A stretch of DNA of 64,000 bases from positions 150,325 to 214,324 of the forward strand of contig VKHL01000022.1 of the NCBI GenBank assembly GCA_015146655.1, written 5' to 3'. Below are positions 26,801-38,792 of this stretch, piece by piece. Within the stretch, counting starts at the first letter, position 1, and each line of letters starts with the position of its first letter. The notes under the pieces were generated by a model. That model saw only the letters and a program-made list of their open reading frames with translations. It did no database searches and had not been told where the DNA came from. This DNA is from Ochromonas danica. Lineage: Eukaryota; Sar; Chrysophyceae; Chromulinales; Chromulinaceae. Position numbers and translations under genes: made by a program.

Positions 26801-28272
26801 CTGGAAGCTTTCTTATCTTTTATTAATTTTTCTTTATGCATTGTGATCCAAGTCGAGAATAATAAACCCGTTTGTAGCTTCCATGTCTGATATGGATTAT
26901 GTTCTAATGGAGGGATTAATAAGGGATTAGGTTGAAATCCATACCAATACCTTAATGAAGAATAATTCATCATAAAAGAAGAAAAATCATCCATCATTTT
27001 TAATAGATAATTCTCTTCTTTCCAATAAATTGAGACAGCAGCAATAGCAGTAGCAGTAGCAGTAGCAGCAGCAGCACCTGAATTTTCTTTCAAATTTTCA
27101 ATTGAAATTTCTTCTTGAATTAAAAGTCGTATTTTCTGAATATTTTCTAATATAGAGATCGTTAAAGATCTTAAATGAGCTATTTCAACTGCTAACTTAT
27201 TCTGCATAAGCATAATTTCATTACGACGGGATATTAATAATTCACCTTGTAAACTTTTACCTGACTCTATTAACTTAATACGATCAATAGCATATTGCCA
27301 ATAGGTATGATCAATTGATTCTAAATGAGCTTTCATTTTAATTAATAAAGCTTCACGATAGAAGATATCTTCAATGATCTTAAAGTTAATCATATGTACT
27401 TTAACAGAAGAAGAAGAGATCGTCCAAGATGAGATGTTATTACATCGTATAGTATAGTGATGAATAGCAGCTTCAGCATCTATATAGAGGGTCATAGGAC
27501 GATGACCATGACCATGACCATGAACATGATGAGATTCTCCTTGTTCATCATGATTAGGTCTACTATCATTATTATTAATATCCGTATTATTATTATTATT
27601 GTTGTTGTTGTTGTCTTGTGTAAGGGGGTCGTGATAATTATGATGGACTTGTTGTAATTGTTGTTGTTGTCTTATTAAAATATCTTTCATATATCTATCA
27701 ATAGATCCATCATCATGACTTTTAAACAAAGAATTAGATTCTGTATTTTCTGTATTAAATGATCTTGCTGTATTCACTGATAGTGTAGTCGAGTCTTCAT
27801 AAGACAGAGACTGACCCTGTCCCTGTGGTCCCTCACTGTGTCCCTGTGGTCCCTGAGAAGGGAGAAGGAAGGAAGGTCTGAGAACATCTGGTACCACCAT
27901 CTCTATCATAGGAGTGAGAAGACGACTAGGTAGTGATTCTGATAAGGTAAGACTTGGATGAGGAGGGAGGAAGTCAATGGGTATACTAGGAACATGTTGA
28001 ATTTCTTCTTGAATGTTGAATTTGATATTAGCAGGTTGATGAATTAGTTTTTGTCTATGATTATCAAAACTACGTATATTAAGTTGTTCACCACGAGTAG
28101 GTGAAGATTGATAAGGGATTAGTGGTTGTGCACCTTTGATCAATGGACTGCAGTCTATAGGGAGATGTAACACTTGACGAGGTAGAGGTAATACATGACG
28201 ACGAAGAGAAGATGAAGAAGAAGAGGCAGTGATATCAGATCGTGATATAGGTCTAGCTCTTTCCATTATCAC
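23815..28272 (-). CDS. IQ-motif (calmodulin-binding) protein, intronless
   Basis: One uninterrupted frame of 1,485 residues from ATG at 28272. Three IQ-like motifs lie near residues 1080-1190: IQRLIRGYLARRR, VQGVVRGFMGRLQ and ISRFIRMVVNQYRL, suggesting calmodulin or EF-hand light-chain binding. Upstream are helical segments (about residues 280-470) and a globular-looking central region around residues 690-830 (EPWEQLRDYCDYSWGEIEDL; NPYVVEAAIGFAEIFPS). Between them lie Ser, Asn, His and Thr runs, including HGHGHGH and a TETKTETKTE segment. I do not recognise the family; ciliary or cytoskeletal IQ proteins have similar layouts. It ends 98 bases from the convergent zinc-finger gene. The lack of any intron over 4.4 kb contrasts with both neighbours. 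Confidence 0.75.
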   Translation of the reverse strand: MIMERARPISRSDITASSSSSSLRRHVLPLPRQVLHLPIDCSPLIKGAQPLIPYQSSPTRGEQLNIRSFDNHRQKLIHQPANIKFNIQEEIQHVPSIPIDFLPPHPSLTLSESLPSRLLTPMIEMVVPDVLRPSFLLPSQGPQGHSEGPQGQGQSLSYEDSTTLSVNTARSFNTENTESNSLFKSHDDGSIDRYMKDILIRQQQQLQQVHHNYHDPLTQDNNNNNNNNNTDINNNDSRPNHDEQGESHHVHGHGHGHRPMTLYIDAEAAIHHYTIRCNNISSWTISSSSVKVHMINFKIIEDIFYREALLIKMKAHLESIDHTYWQYAIDRIKLIESGKSLQGELLISRRNEIMLMQNKLAVEIAHLRSLTISILENIQKIRLLIQEEISIENLKENSGAAAATATATAIAAVSIYWKEENYLLKMMDDFSSFMMNYSSLRYWYGFQPNPLLIPPLEHNPYQTWKLQTGLLFSTWITMHKEKLIKDKKASRQHHRRGYIIQDTKFLFDNLQLLQEVEKNDQIAKKHQFPTSTTTPREEEEDNQSTPSSPSTTTTTNTPNHPHRTSETEEDIERGKKETETKTETKTETESEKVVSRRGTSSNSPLPHSSRLLSSSHSSRGGGGGEYQQQHHSSLRNSHSRQGGSNSRHRSRGGDESRDALTSRGETSRHHQHHHHHGIISRFGSDDSGKGMMTSRSHPLVRVFEPWEQLRDYCDYSWGEIEDLTDEQLDRYQLRNTSLPNYTLKKAIIQSVDIAQFFWNNPNHNPYVVEAAIGFAEIFPSIFIIPPLPLDLRRRCLDLMVLFEDEVRINQSLKEKREKVEQKRMIYESLQSNSSSSIINLHNNSLENVIGGGGLDITSSMQENSQEEDNNDSNGCCFQTKELLKLRHQSDSTLLTGISSKYIQNQASMITIPLNASNSYIGLPPLESSVMLDQSHSMLFEGEKVFSLTLDESQYNHNTNNKMEYVSKTLDPSTSTASLSLIQDLSSAFPIPSIETSLTTTRNRIVNKVRGSRHLITNRFLRTDDTGTNQPEWMTTADTISTRSAHSERFFDDDGASTPPPLIRTSSFAKRENGMAQVAFRNDRKGRREIYRLDPKFVNIHAVHIQRLIRGYLARRRVAVIRRKRNWKRTLAKVQGVVRGFMGRLQKIRAEREVKVETFMLRKDALKRFRAAITISRFIRMVVNQYRLKRQEPLLVDKLDDNGRPLNKRESMRRLRSSLDPETIDLLKSDALPRPMVLARDDDGVNVTVDLSPSSHSRRKTTTRRPALTLNQPIVSRSDSFPLEDVVALKSSLGRRFTNNTIGSTPFASRPSSPTEISLASSSTTNGGSSEASSVDEFQRRLQLQEEAIALVKKVNAGKDRPDSRRVCRLIPFEAGSPAKKVLPRPKFSSKERFFLQKQDQQGSTPDPMSSSSSNKPQSMIKSTYDAYKPPPFASLLHKKQARSSSEDANDTEITAQVHKSIEEIKKDKMQREAARFKGTLREIFR

Positions 28273-28673
28273 TAGTAACTAGTACTAAATAAGATCATAG
28301 GCTAATTAATGATTTAATTTATTATTTTATTTTTTATGACACACCAGAGAAGCCAAAACGGTCGGTATCGATTTTACCACGCATCGCAATAATAATTGAC
28401 AGTTGTTGCATTGCGCGGGTTAGTTAACCACGCACCACAACGGTAGTTGTTGACAGCAGTTACGGTGTGTTGTTGTTATTGGGTTGCGTGGGGTGGATAT
28501 TCACCGCACCACCATCAGTTGCACTTGGACTTTGCCAGCGCGGAATTGGGAAGTTAAGCGGTGCGGTTGTTGTTGCTGTCACTTCTTCACAGAGGATCGA
28601 TCATACGCCAATCAGCTTCTTCTGTCCATATCGTCTCTACCAGTTGAAGCACACTTTAAAACCTTTCAAAATC
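28273..28673. promoter_or_regulatory. Divergent intergenic region between IQ gene and SANT-like gene
   Basis: The 401 bases between two divergent start codons contain an AT-rich block (28310-28340) and GTTG-rich sequence (28395-28590). No defined element is recognised. Confidence 0.4.
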
Positions 28674-30317
28674 ATGTCCACTTTTACACCATCTAGTAGT
28701 TGGAATAAAGAACAACAACAACAACCTATTTTACGGAAAGGCAAATGGACTATAGAAGAAGAAAATTATGCGAATAAGATCATTGACTTGTTCAACCAGG
28801 GACGTTTGCCTATTATGGCCGGAACTACTTTACGATCTTATTTATCCGATAAATTGAGATGGTAAGAAAGATGTCTTTTTTCTTCTAATCCTATTGTTAT
28901 TTTTGAATCATGAATAATAATCTAATGTTTTTGGTTTTTCATCATTTGAACATCATGTTGCTGTTGTTTTGGTTATTGTTATTTTGGTTGTTGTTTTGGT
29001 TGTTGTCTGTTGTTTTTGGTTATTCTTTTACCTTCTAAACCAACCCAAAGTGATCCTATGCGTATTACTAAGAAATATGCGGGAACAAGTTGTATTGGAA
29101 AACAAATCTTTCAACCATGTGATGATTATACTGAAAATGTTGATGCTATTAAACAAAGTGAGATGGAATTAGCCAAGATGGAACAACTCTTTTTAATGCG
29201 TATTCAAAGTAAAGGCTTACATGATGAAGATAGTGGTAGTGGTTCTCAAGAATTTACCGTGACATTGAATAATAATCAGAATTCATCATCTTCTTCATTA
29301 CGTCGTAATACACCACGTAATTGTTCTAAGACAGATCTTGCAGCTGCATTTTCAGCAGAATTAACATCTTCAGCTCAACGTTGGAGAGGGAAACGTGTAC
29401 GATCTGCTCCTGATTTAACTGAATTATTAGGACGTAATGACAGGTAGGTAGAGAGTCTCTTGATAGTTGTTTTCATTATTAATTCACTCGCTAATGTTAC
29501 TACCTCATATTGATAGTACTCTACGAAGCTATAGTCGTAGCACAGAAGATGATGATGGATATCGTGGATCACAAATTCCATTTTCAACAGTCACCATTGC
29601 TGCCTTACAAACTAACAATAGTAATACAACAGCTGCTATTGTATTACCACCCAATCAAACTCCTTTATCTTCTAATTCTTCATCTTCAAAGATGCCATTA
29701 AAACGTTCTCATTCTGTGATGGCCTTAATGGATTTTGAGAAATTAGTAGCAGATGATAATGCTGCAAGTAAGTGGTTGATATCTCTGTTATTGCAGTATA
29801 TCTGATACAAGTGCTGATATGTATTGTTTTGCTGTGTTGGGTTGTGTTAGGTGAGTTGTTTCTTGAGTTCGTCACGCAAATCGATCAAAAGCGTCGTACT
29901 ATGCAGCAAAACCATCACAACAATAACAACAATCATCATAACAAGGAGCCTTCCTATCTAGCGCACAACTATGCCTACCTTCAACCATTGACACAAAAGG
30001 TTCCCACAGTGTTTAATGGAATTATGACTAATCATTCTTCGCATGCTACTGTAGCCTCTACTGCGGAGGTAAAGCATGCTAAGGTACCTTCTACCGATGA
30101 TGGGTGTACCGCTACCTTGGAAGTGAATGAGCTCGCAGTAGAAGCAGCAGAGAGTAAGGAGCAAGATGAGCAACGGATTCTACCATCCGATGAGACACCT
30201 AATGGTGTGACTACTACCACTAAGGAGGAGGAGGAAGCAGTGATGGTGGCGGAGGAGGAGGATAAGAATGAGAGGAATGAGAATAATGATAGCGCAGAAG
30301 AAGGAAACTTCTTCTAA
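28674..30317 (+). CDS. SANT/Myb-like small DNA-associated family protein (stramenopile type)
   Basis: Four exons, 28674-28861, 29051-29443, 29517-29767 and 29851-30317, with phases 2, 2 and 1 matching; 432 residues. The N-terminus has GKWTIEEENYANKIIDLF, like the first helix of a SANT/Myb domain. It continues with GTTLRSYLSDKLRCDPMRIT and KKYAGTSCIGKQIF, the latter completed across the first splice junction. I recall this W-x-EEE...DPMRITKKF...CIGK pattern as an expanded family in diatoms and relatives, of unknown function. The rest is Ser/Asn-rich with RSAPDLTELLG and KRSHSVMALMDFEKLV, then a helical ELFLEFVTQIDQKRR and an acidic tail. A nuclear role is inferred only from the SANT resemblance. 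Confidence 0.75.
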
Positions 30318-31342
30318 TGCATGCTCTTTTATTCTCATTCGTTGCATTATTCTGCTTTCTTTGTTTCTTTCTTTTCATTTATTATATTAAAGAGAGCTAC
30401 CCACCCCTTCCCCCCTCCCTCCCTCCCCCTATAGTTGATTAGGAAAATAGTATAGAGAGCTAACGCTACGGAAAGATCTGCTGCCAAGATGAAGTTGTTG
30501 ATTGAGGCTAATAAGAGAATGAAAAGACGACAACAATTGGTGTTTGTCTTTCTATTCTCTCGCTTTTTGTGGATTAAATGGATTCAGTTATTGTGTTGTT
30601 TGAGCGCTTAGGTGGATGATACCTTCTTCCCTTTGTCTTGTGTGCATATGTCTTTAGAGTAAGTTAATGTGACTTCATATACAGTAGTACTATATACTCA
30701 TTTGCTAAAAAAATCAGTGAACATTCTCGGGCGACAACTGTTGACCTGACATCTACTAGACTCCAAGTACAAGTAGCTCCAATAAGCAGTGAGTTGTATG
30801 GTATAGACCAGTGGCGCGGCACTGACCGTAACCTCCGATTCCCTGAAATTCAAATCATTGGAAATGAAAAATACCATTCAAAATGACCCTGCTAATAAGC
30901 GATACTGTAGAAGCTAAATGATAAAAGTTAAGCGATAAAAATCCGATGTGCGATGGCGTTTTTTGTCAGACTCTCGCGCACAAACGGTTTCACAATGTGT
31001 AAATCTCTCTCTTTTTCAAACTATTATGTTTGTCTTATCTAACTAGGAAATCAGAGATTAAAAGTCTTCTACCTTTGTATCCAGCGGAAACAAAAATAAA
31101 TTCATTCAGTTCATCCTTTCTTTTTTCAGTTTTTGTCTTATTTCAGTCAGTCTTTCTCTCCTAGGACCACTTTCACTGACTCTGACTCTGAGTCTTCTCA
31201 TCCATCCCTCTGAAGATTCACAATCTATTGGAGAAGACTAGGAATCACTTCAGAAATAATAGGAAACAATAGGAATCATTAGGAATCACTAGGAATTGTA
31301 CAAGAGAGTGAGAGAGTGAGCTTGATTGATTGATTTGCTAAT
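30318..31342. other. Intergenic region
   Basis: About 1 kb between two plus-strand genes. It holds the 3' UTR of the SANT-like gene (a C-rich run at 30402-30430) and the promoter of the channel gene. Just upstream of that gene, AGGAATCA-type units repeat several times (31230-31300). No other structure is seen. Confidence 0.6.
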
Positions 31343-34300
31343 ATGGCAGGAGAACGCAATCTTCGATTAGATCTTGAAACTAATGAATTAAATGATGGAA
31401 ATATTGCACAAAATCTTCATTTAGAATTAAAAGCAAGACGTCAAGATTCTTTTGAAGATTTATTAAAACAAAATCAGAAAGACACGAAAGATTTTGATTT
31501 CTTATCAAATAATAATGAAAAGAAGAAAAATCATCAATATTATCAACAATTATTGAATAATACAGATCAAAATTATCTTCTATATGAACAAGAAGATGAA
31601 AATCTTGGTGAGAATTTTGATATTACACCTTGGTTACCACCTACTATAGAGAAAGCAAAAGAGTTTAAAAGAAAGGCAATCTATCGTAATGGTGATGCTC
31701 GAGTAGATTCTGTTGAGTTAGTCACTGCTCCTGATTTAGGTATTGGAGCTTCTCTTTATTTCCAATTTGCCTTGTCGATGGGGATTGCATTAATTGTTAT
31801 GAGTCTTTTATCATTACCTTCTATTATCTTTGCTTATCATGGGAAAGGAATTACAACTGAAGACCAAGATGTTTTAGGATTATATAAATATACCTTAGGT
31901 AATATAGGATATAATCCAGATAGTAAGGAATATAATAACCATGCTACATGCACAGGTAGTGGATATGCTAAAAATGAGATTTGTATGACAATTTATGGTC
32001 ATCAATTTTCCTTGTCAGATGCTGCTTCAATAATTACAGCATTAGAGTTTGTACAGATTGTTGTATTTTATTTAGGAGCTGCCTTTGTTTATCACAAATC
32101 CTTGTCTGTCTTGGGTCGTACAGCGAAGACATCCATAGCAATTTCAGACTATACTGTAATGGTCACTAATTTACCATCCGATGCATCGGATGAAGAGCTT
32201 ATTCAGCACTTCAATCAATTGTATAAATTGAATGAAGTCGATTTTATGCATCGACCTATTGTAGAAGATGTCCAACCTGTTCAACATACTGACTATTCTA
32301 ATGATACTCTACATCAGTCAACATGGATAGCAGATTGTATCTTACATAAGAAGATTGGTGGATTTATTTCCTCGTTTAAATCCAAGCAGCATGTTTTAAG
32401 AAAATTATTTCGTGCGCGTGCATGCATGAAAATGTATGCAGAGAACACACCTCATGCATTGGGACCGAATTTAAAGAATTTTCAAAAAGCTGAGAAAGAA
32501 GTCATGCGTATTAAATCATCAATCGAGAGGTTAACAACAGATAATATTAAAAAGGGAAAATTAACATTTATCGATGATACTAATAATGATAGCAATAAGA
32601 AGGCCAAGCATTTGGTTCATAATATTGATTCGGTTTATTATCCCATTCAAGCCGATGCGGTGGCAGGATTTATTACTTTTGAATATGGTGAATCATTAGC
32701 ACGATGTGTACAAGACTATTCCAAATATCAACGTTTTCCTATGACAATGTTTTATCCTGATTATTTGAAGTTTCGTGGTAATAAAATTGTTGTTACCAAA
32801 GCACCAGAACCTGATCAGATTATGTGGGAGAATATTGAAGTTCCATTTGGTGAGAAATTAAAGAAGAGAATCCAAACTAACCTAATTACTCTCATTCTAG
32901 TAATTGGATGCTTCATTATTATCTTGCAAGCATCGATTTATAAAGGAATCTTCTCGAATAAAATACCTTCCACGAAATTGTGCACTACTACTATCCCAGC
33001 ACTCTATGCTAACGGGACTGATACCAGTGATTATACTCTTGTAAGGCCAAGCAGTTCAAGTGAGCAAAGTCGATTAGACAGTCAATGCCAATCAATGTTA
33101 GGGGGAAGTACTTTCTATGGTATTTATGTTTTGAATGACGATTTCAATAGTCCTGTGGTGAATTACACCTTCGCTGCTTGTAATACCTCTTCTTCTTCAA
33201 CGAAATCTACTCATGGACTTTGTCCAGTCTATGATGTTCAAACCTATTGTCCATGTGTTTCAATCTCCTCCTCCAAGAAATGTTCCAATTCATATTGTTA
33301 TACTGCAGGCAGTGAAAGTGAAAGTTGTTCCACCTTTAAAGCAGGATCTATTGGTTCTTGCTATTGCCTTGATGAATTGAATCATGTTATTTCCACGAAT
33401 GGTATTGCGTCTACAATGAATCGTATTAATGATCTTGGTTCAAGTATATGCAAAGATTTCTATAAGCAATATGGATTATCTGTTGGATTGACCTATGCCT
33501 CAGTCTTTGCTACAATTACTGTAAACTTCTTGCTAAGAAGGTTGCTGAAGATCTTAGCAAAACTAGAAGCACATACATCTTCTGATGCAGAGCAGGGATC
33601 AATTATGACCAAGATCTTCTTGTCGAATTATGTTACCATGGCTATTATTGTCTTAGTGGCCTACGGCAAGGCAAAGTCATTACCTTACTTTTTGAAGGTG
33701 TTACATATTTTTGATGGTCCATATAATGACTTTACAAGAGCTTGGTATGGAAATATTGGATTCTATTTAATGACAACATTTATCTTACAGTCCTTTACAG
33801 CTTTACTATTCAATTTAGTGATGTACTATTTTATTCATCCAATTCTAAGATTATATTTCCATCGTTTCGTCAAGTAAGCCATGCTAAATTTGTGTATCTC
33901 TTTTTACTTGAGTTAACGTTTGTGTATCTGCTACAGGGAGAATAAAAGTCATATGTTTGTGATGCAACATGATTTGAACATGCTGGAAGTTGGTCCCATA
34001 TTTGACCCAACAGATCATACAGCGCAGTTATTAACCCTATTATTCTTTACAATGACCTATGCTCCTGGCTTACCACTTTTGACACCTTTGTGTTGTGTTG
34101 CTTTTGCACTTTATTTCCGTGTTGATAAAGTTTTATTATGTCGATGGTATCAAAAGCCACCGCAAGTTGGAGATGCCGCGATTAGAAATGTATTACGATT
34201 ATTACCTTATGCTACTTTAATTCGATTGGCATTTGCTTGTTGGATGTTTGGCAATCAGGAGATTTTTCCCACGTCATCCACCACCTCCTCCTCTTTCGCC

Positions 34301-35482
34301 TCGGGTAGTTATTATAAGTTTTTGTCTACCATTCGAGATTCCTCAGGTGCTTATAGCTATATAAATGATCGACTTTTCTTACCTAATGTATTTCCATTAT
34401 TTATGCTATTTCTCTTCATTATTGCTTGCATCATCATCAATGAGGTTTGGTATCAACTACCTCTCCACTCACTGTTCCAGCTGAGTCAAAGAGCCTTCTT
34501 CCATTTGATTTCTACGAAAGAAGCAGATGTCTCTTCGGTTCCAGTTGGAGGAGGAGAAATTGTAAGAGTGAGGACATGGGATCTTGTCCGTCAGGGAGAT
34601 CCTTTGCGCCAACAAGCGGCAGGCCTGACGAAGGATTATTTCCGTTTTATTAAGCATCGTGATGAGATCCCTGACAGCTGCTACAAGATGTTTACCTATG
34701 CCTATCTAACCCAAATGACCGAATTAGAAGTGGAAGAAGGATGGAAGATTGAAGATCGACAGGACTTTGTGGTCAAAGTCAAGATATGGACTGAAGAGCA
34801 TCGTCGATCTGATGGAATGAAATGTCGAACCGGAACTTTAAAGAGAACTTATGAAGTCATTGCAGATCATCGATGTAGTTCATACAATATAGAGAGAGTA
34901 CCTGCTTATTTCTTGGCAATGAAAGGGTTACGTGAAGGTACTGCCGGTGTGGTGCGAGAGGGCGGTGCTGGAACTGGGAAGCCTTCAGACAATAGTAGTC
35001 CCTATTTCTTTCGTGATTCTGATGAAGCAAGATTGTCGAATTCAATGCATGGGGCGGATGTAGAGAATGGAGGAGGAGGATTAGACGGTCCTGCTAGATT
35101 GGCAACCAAGCAGAAAAAGGACTACTTGACGGGGGGTGCGATAGGAGGAGGAGGAAGGGGAGTGGTTGCCGTTGATATCCAAGATGCCGCTCCGCCCCAT
35201 CCTCCTGTTGTATCATCAGTTGGAGAAAGCGACGGTAAGGTAGCAAAGGCGGCAACTGGCCATCGTCAGCACCGCGGCAGTCCCTCTTCAGGTAATCATC
35301 AGAACTTCACTATTGATGACTTCCTGGGCATGGAAGAAGGGCAGGCAACTGCTTTGACTGCTGCTCTTGAGGCCGAACAACTGGCCAAGGAAGAGAAACA
35401 ACGTGCCGAGACGGAGGCCGCTAGAAGGAGAGCTGAGAAAGAGGCAAGGAAGAAAGGTGGTGGTGGTAATCATCATCACTGA
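31343..35482 (+). CDS. OSCA/TMEM63/CSC1-like membrane channel protein
   Basis: Two exons, 31343-33873 and 33937-35482 (the codon AA|G spans the junction); 1,358 residues. After an Asn/Gln-rich cytosolic N-terminus there are hydrophobic segments near bases 31740-31840 and 32015-32110. A cytosolic RRM-like insert begins DYTVMVTNLPSDASDEELIQHF. A long run of membrane helices follows, bases 32880-34450, including LLTLLFFTMTYAPGLPLL. A large Cys-rich extracellular loop (33000-33430) sits between helices 3 and 4. This is the layout of OSCA/CSC1/TMEM63 osmo- or mechanosensitive cation channels. The loop with many Cys is longer than in plant OSCA. The C-terminus is Gly-rich and ends in a charged Ala/Glu/Lys helix. 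Confidence 0.75.
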
Positions 35483-35956
35483 AAGAGAGAGAATGAGATG
35501 CATGTGGTGTTTCATGTTTTCAAGTTGCATGGAGAATATTATTTTTAAGTGGTTCAAAGATAGATTTTTCCCTTTGTATGTTATGGCGTCCGGTTTCATT
35601 AGACCATTCGCCATTGATGTGTGAATTGGTGTTTGATTATGGGATCAACCTGTGGTGTTATTGGTGTGGTTTGAATCAGAAGAGAAGAAACATGTGAGGA
35701 CTTGGCATGTGGACCTTTGTTTTCGGGTGGATAGGAGCGCTTTCAGTCAAATAGCTATGAAGCGTGTTATTGAATAGCGATTGGTGCTCCGTATCCCCTC
35801 GCTTGTAGCATTGTAGTATTCTGAACTTGTGTACGTGCATGTGTATATGTTTGCTATTCAATCAGAAGAGGTGGCTTGAAGTGATTCTTTTTTCGTTCGA
35901 AGTGGTGTTAGTAGGGAAGGAAATGATGGCTAGGCGAGATCATACATAAGCACTGA
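35483..35956. other. Convergent intergenic region
   Basis: The 474 bases lie between the stop codons of the channel gene and the minus-strand CCZ1-like gene. Presumed 3' UTRs; no repeat or RNA gene seen. Confidence 0.6.
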
Positions 35957-38450
35957 CTAGTAGGGTAACAGTCGCAATTCCCGTAGCAATCCCTCAGCTG
36001 CCTCTTGCTGCTCGTTGATGGTAGCGCATCCTTTCATCACGGCAATGACAGTCCTGTGAGGGCTAACTTGTTTGAGAAACACCCACTGTCCCCCTCGATG
36101 GGCAGTACTCACTCGCTGACATAGACTGCGGTGACTCCCTCCTACCCCTTGCATATTTTGCCAAAGAGAATTAATTGTGCGCACCGCTGCTTTACCGTAG
36201 AAGGCTGAAAAACAATAAGAAATGAATATAAGGGGAGAGATAGCAACAAGTAAAAGATATCTAACCTGCGACAACAAAGTAAAAGAGCTGGTAGTCCGAG
36301 GGTGTAGACCAAGGCATTAACCCGAGGCTGATTTGTCCTGATCCACTTCCAGTTATTATGCTGGATCTTGTGCTCATACTACTACCATTGGCGGTGAGAT
36401 TATTGTTTGTCCTTGTGGGGAAGCAATAGTCTCTGCGCAAGTCCACCGGCAGGAGACAGTCAAGACGGTTGGTAGCTGATAAGTACCGCAGGATGGAGTA
36501 AGACGTTTGATTAGATTCGTTGGAAACTAGCAGCGCAAATGTACAACTCCCTCCAACCCCTCCACCAGCACCAACTCCACCTCCCGCCGTAGAGACAATA
36601 CTGCCATGGAGATTGGAGGAAGATAGCGATGGTGTAGAGGGAGAGCGGATGAAGCGGGGCGGTGCAGAGGCTCTGCCATTCGTCTTCTTCTTCGTTGTAG
36701 CTGCTACCTCAACGGAGGAAGTTGAGGAAGCAGAGGAGGTAGAGCGCTGAGGTATCGTCGCCGCTGCTCTGCCCAAAATCCTCTTCTCCAAGGCAACTAA
36801 TAGCCGATGCGCCAAAATTGCGACCTGAAAACTGATGAGATTACTCTCTGAACATGCTCCTTCTCTTCCTTCCCCTCGTCCTGCCACCTGCTTCTCCATG
36901 GTATCAAGGAAGTCTTGTAGTGGAACACAAGCCTTGCCAACCGCGTGGTAGTGCTCAACAGCAGCGAGGATAGCAGAGCGTTCATATCGCGCAAGATTCT
37001 CTTCGCGTAACAATATTGCAACTCTAAAATGCGCAAGACGCAAACAGAGCAGGCGACCTAAACTATGTGACGATTCAGCAGTGGAGGAAGAAGAAAAAAT
37101 TCTGGGGAAAAAGAAATCTTTTGAAGCGCCACCACAGCCAGCAATACCTTCCAAAGCTACTCACATAACCATGCACATAGGCAACCGCGATGAATGAAGC
37201 AGCAGTAGCAGGAGGAGAAGTGAAAGGATCAGATAACTAACCTTCAAAGACAGCCAAGGGCTTCTCTTCCGATCCTTTGCTTTTATTATCAACCAATGAA
37301 GGAGGTGTTGTTAGGGTTGGAGGAGGAGGAATGTGCAGGAGGCTGTTGCCATCAAGAGCAATAGTTCGCCAATCCCTGCCCATTACTCCACAGCGAGCTG
37401 ACACTCCCACCACCTCTTCACTTTCTTCATCTTTGCTAACAACTCTACCTCCTAATGCTCCTATTGCATTAGCACCACAGCTTCCATCCAAGAGAGAGAG
37501 AAGATACAACAGAGAGGAATTGGTCCGATGATCGATGAGGTCTGACCATAAGGCAAGGCTATGCTGCAGGACAATAACACCTAGTTCCCATCGATAAAGA
37601 GATTATAAAAAGCGATAAGACAAGGGAGTAGGAGAGACTTACCGTGAAGGAGATCGTCCTTGTCCCTGCCATGGAAGAGATCTGCTGCTACCTGCTTCAC
37701 CTTCATAACCACTGCTCCTGCTCCTGTTCCACTACTACTACCTATCTCTCTCTTAGACCGACTACTTGTTGTTCCATGTAGATAAGGATGGAGGTGAGGG
37801 GTAGAAGGTAATAGACGATGAATCCAAGCTCCTTCAGCTGGCACAGCATTCGTACAACAGGAGATGGAAGCGATAAGATTGGAAGAGGAAGAAGAAGATG
37901 GAGGAAGAAGATTGTAAGTGGTAGTAACAAGATACCAGGACAAGAAGGAAGTCAATCGATTGGGTAGTCGACGATGTATTCCTTGTGTTACCCCATCTTC
38001 TACCTCTTCCCATCTCTGTTTGATAATATCCTCTGATAGACCTTTTCTCACTGCTTTTCGATGAGCTTGAAGTTTTGAAATGAAGTTGAAGTCAATCTGA
38101 AGTGTGAGGGGACCAAAGAGTGTGTGGAAGGTGTCATAGAGGGTGAGAATTGACTGACGATAGGCTTTAACATCCCCTCCTGGAGGAAAGGTCGCAATCC
38201 ACCATAGAGAAGGCTCACATTCAAAGAAAATAATCGTCTTCCCTTCTAAGATCATATCTTCAATGGGTCTAGTAGAGAACTTGGAAGTGAACTCAATGAG
38301 TCCTTCATAGAGGGTAAGCGATGACAAAAGCTCTGATAGAGAAGAGAGAGTGGAAGAGTAGAGGATCTTCTCTCCTTGCTCTTCATCGGAGGCACTTTCA
38401 TCTTGACTGCCTAGTTGGCGATGAATTATGAGGAGGTCGACCACTGACAT
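35957..38450 (-). CDS. CCZ1: CCZ1-like Longin-domain protein (Mon1-Ccz1 type Rab GEF subunit)
   Basis: Four exons, 38450-37643, 37580-37242, 37159-36266 and 36204-35957, all phase 1 junctions; about 762 residues. The start VVDLLIIHRQLG...GEKILYSS and the following FFECEPSLWWIATFPPG match the first Longin domain of CCZ1/HPS4-type proteins. HRGGQWVFLKQVSPHRTVIAVM near the end resembles the last one. CCZ1 with MON1 activates Rab7 on late endosomes and vacuoles. Ser/Pro/Gly-rich inserts interrupt the fold. The third exon has two possible acceptors three bases apart (exon start 37159 or 37156), adding or dropping one residue. Its 5' end and promoter were copied into the tandem duplication downstream. 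Confidence 0.6.
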
Positions 38451-38624
38451 GGACTAACTGCTCCTCCTAGGCTATTCAATCATGAGTGGCCTTCACTTTC
38501 AATTTCCATGTCAACACAATAATATCTCAACTTTCTCTTTCCTACTCTTGCTGTGGGGTTTAATTCACTCATTAATTTATTTGTGTTTCGTTGATAATTA
38601 GAATTAGACATTCTTAAAATAAAC

Positions 38625-38742
38625 ATGCCTCCTAGAAAGAAGTAAGTGTCTATGTTGTGATAGCTTTATATCTGGCTATCTTCTATAATAATGATGAAGA
38701 TAGTGGATAGAGCCATCAGTCAGTGAATTTTCCTCACTATCT

Positions 38743-38792
<50 letters not shown>

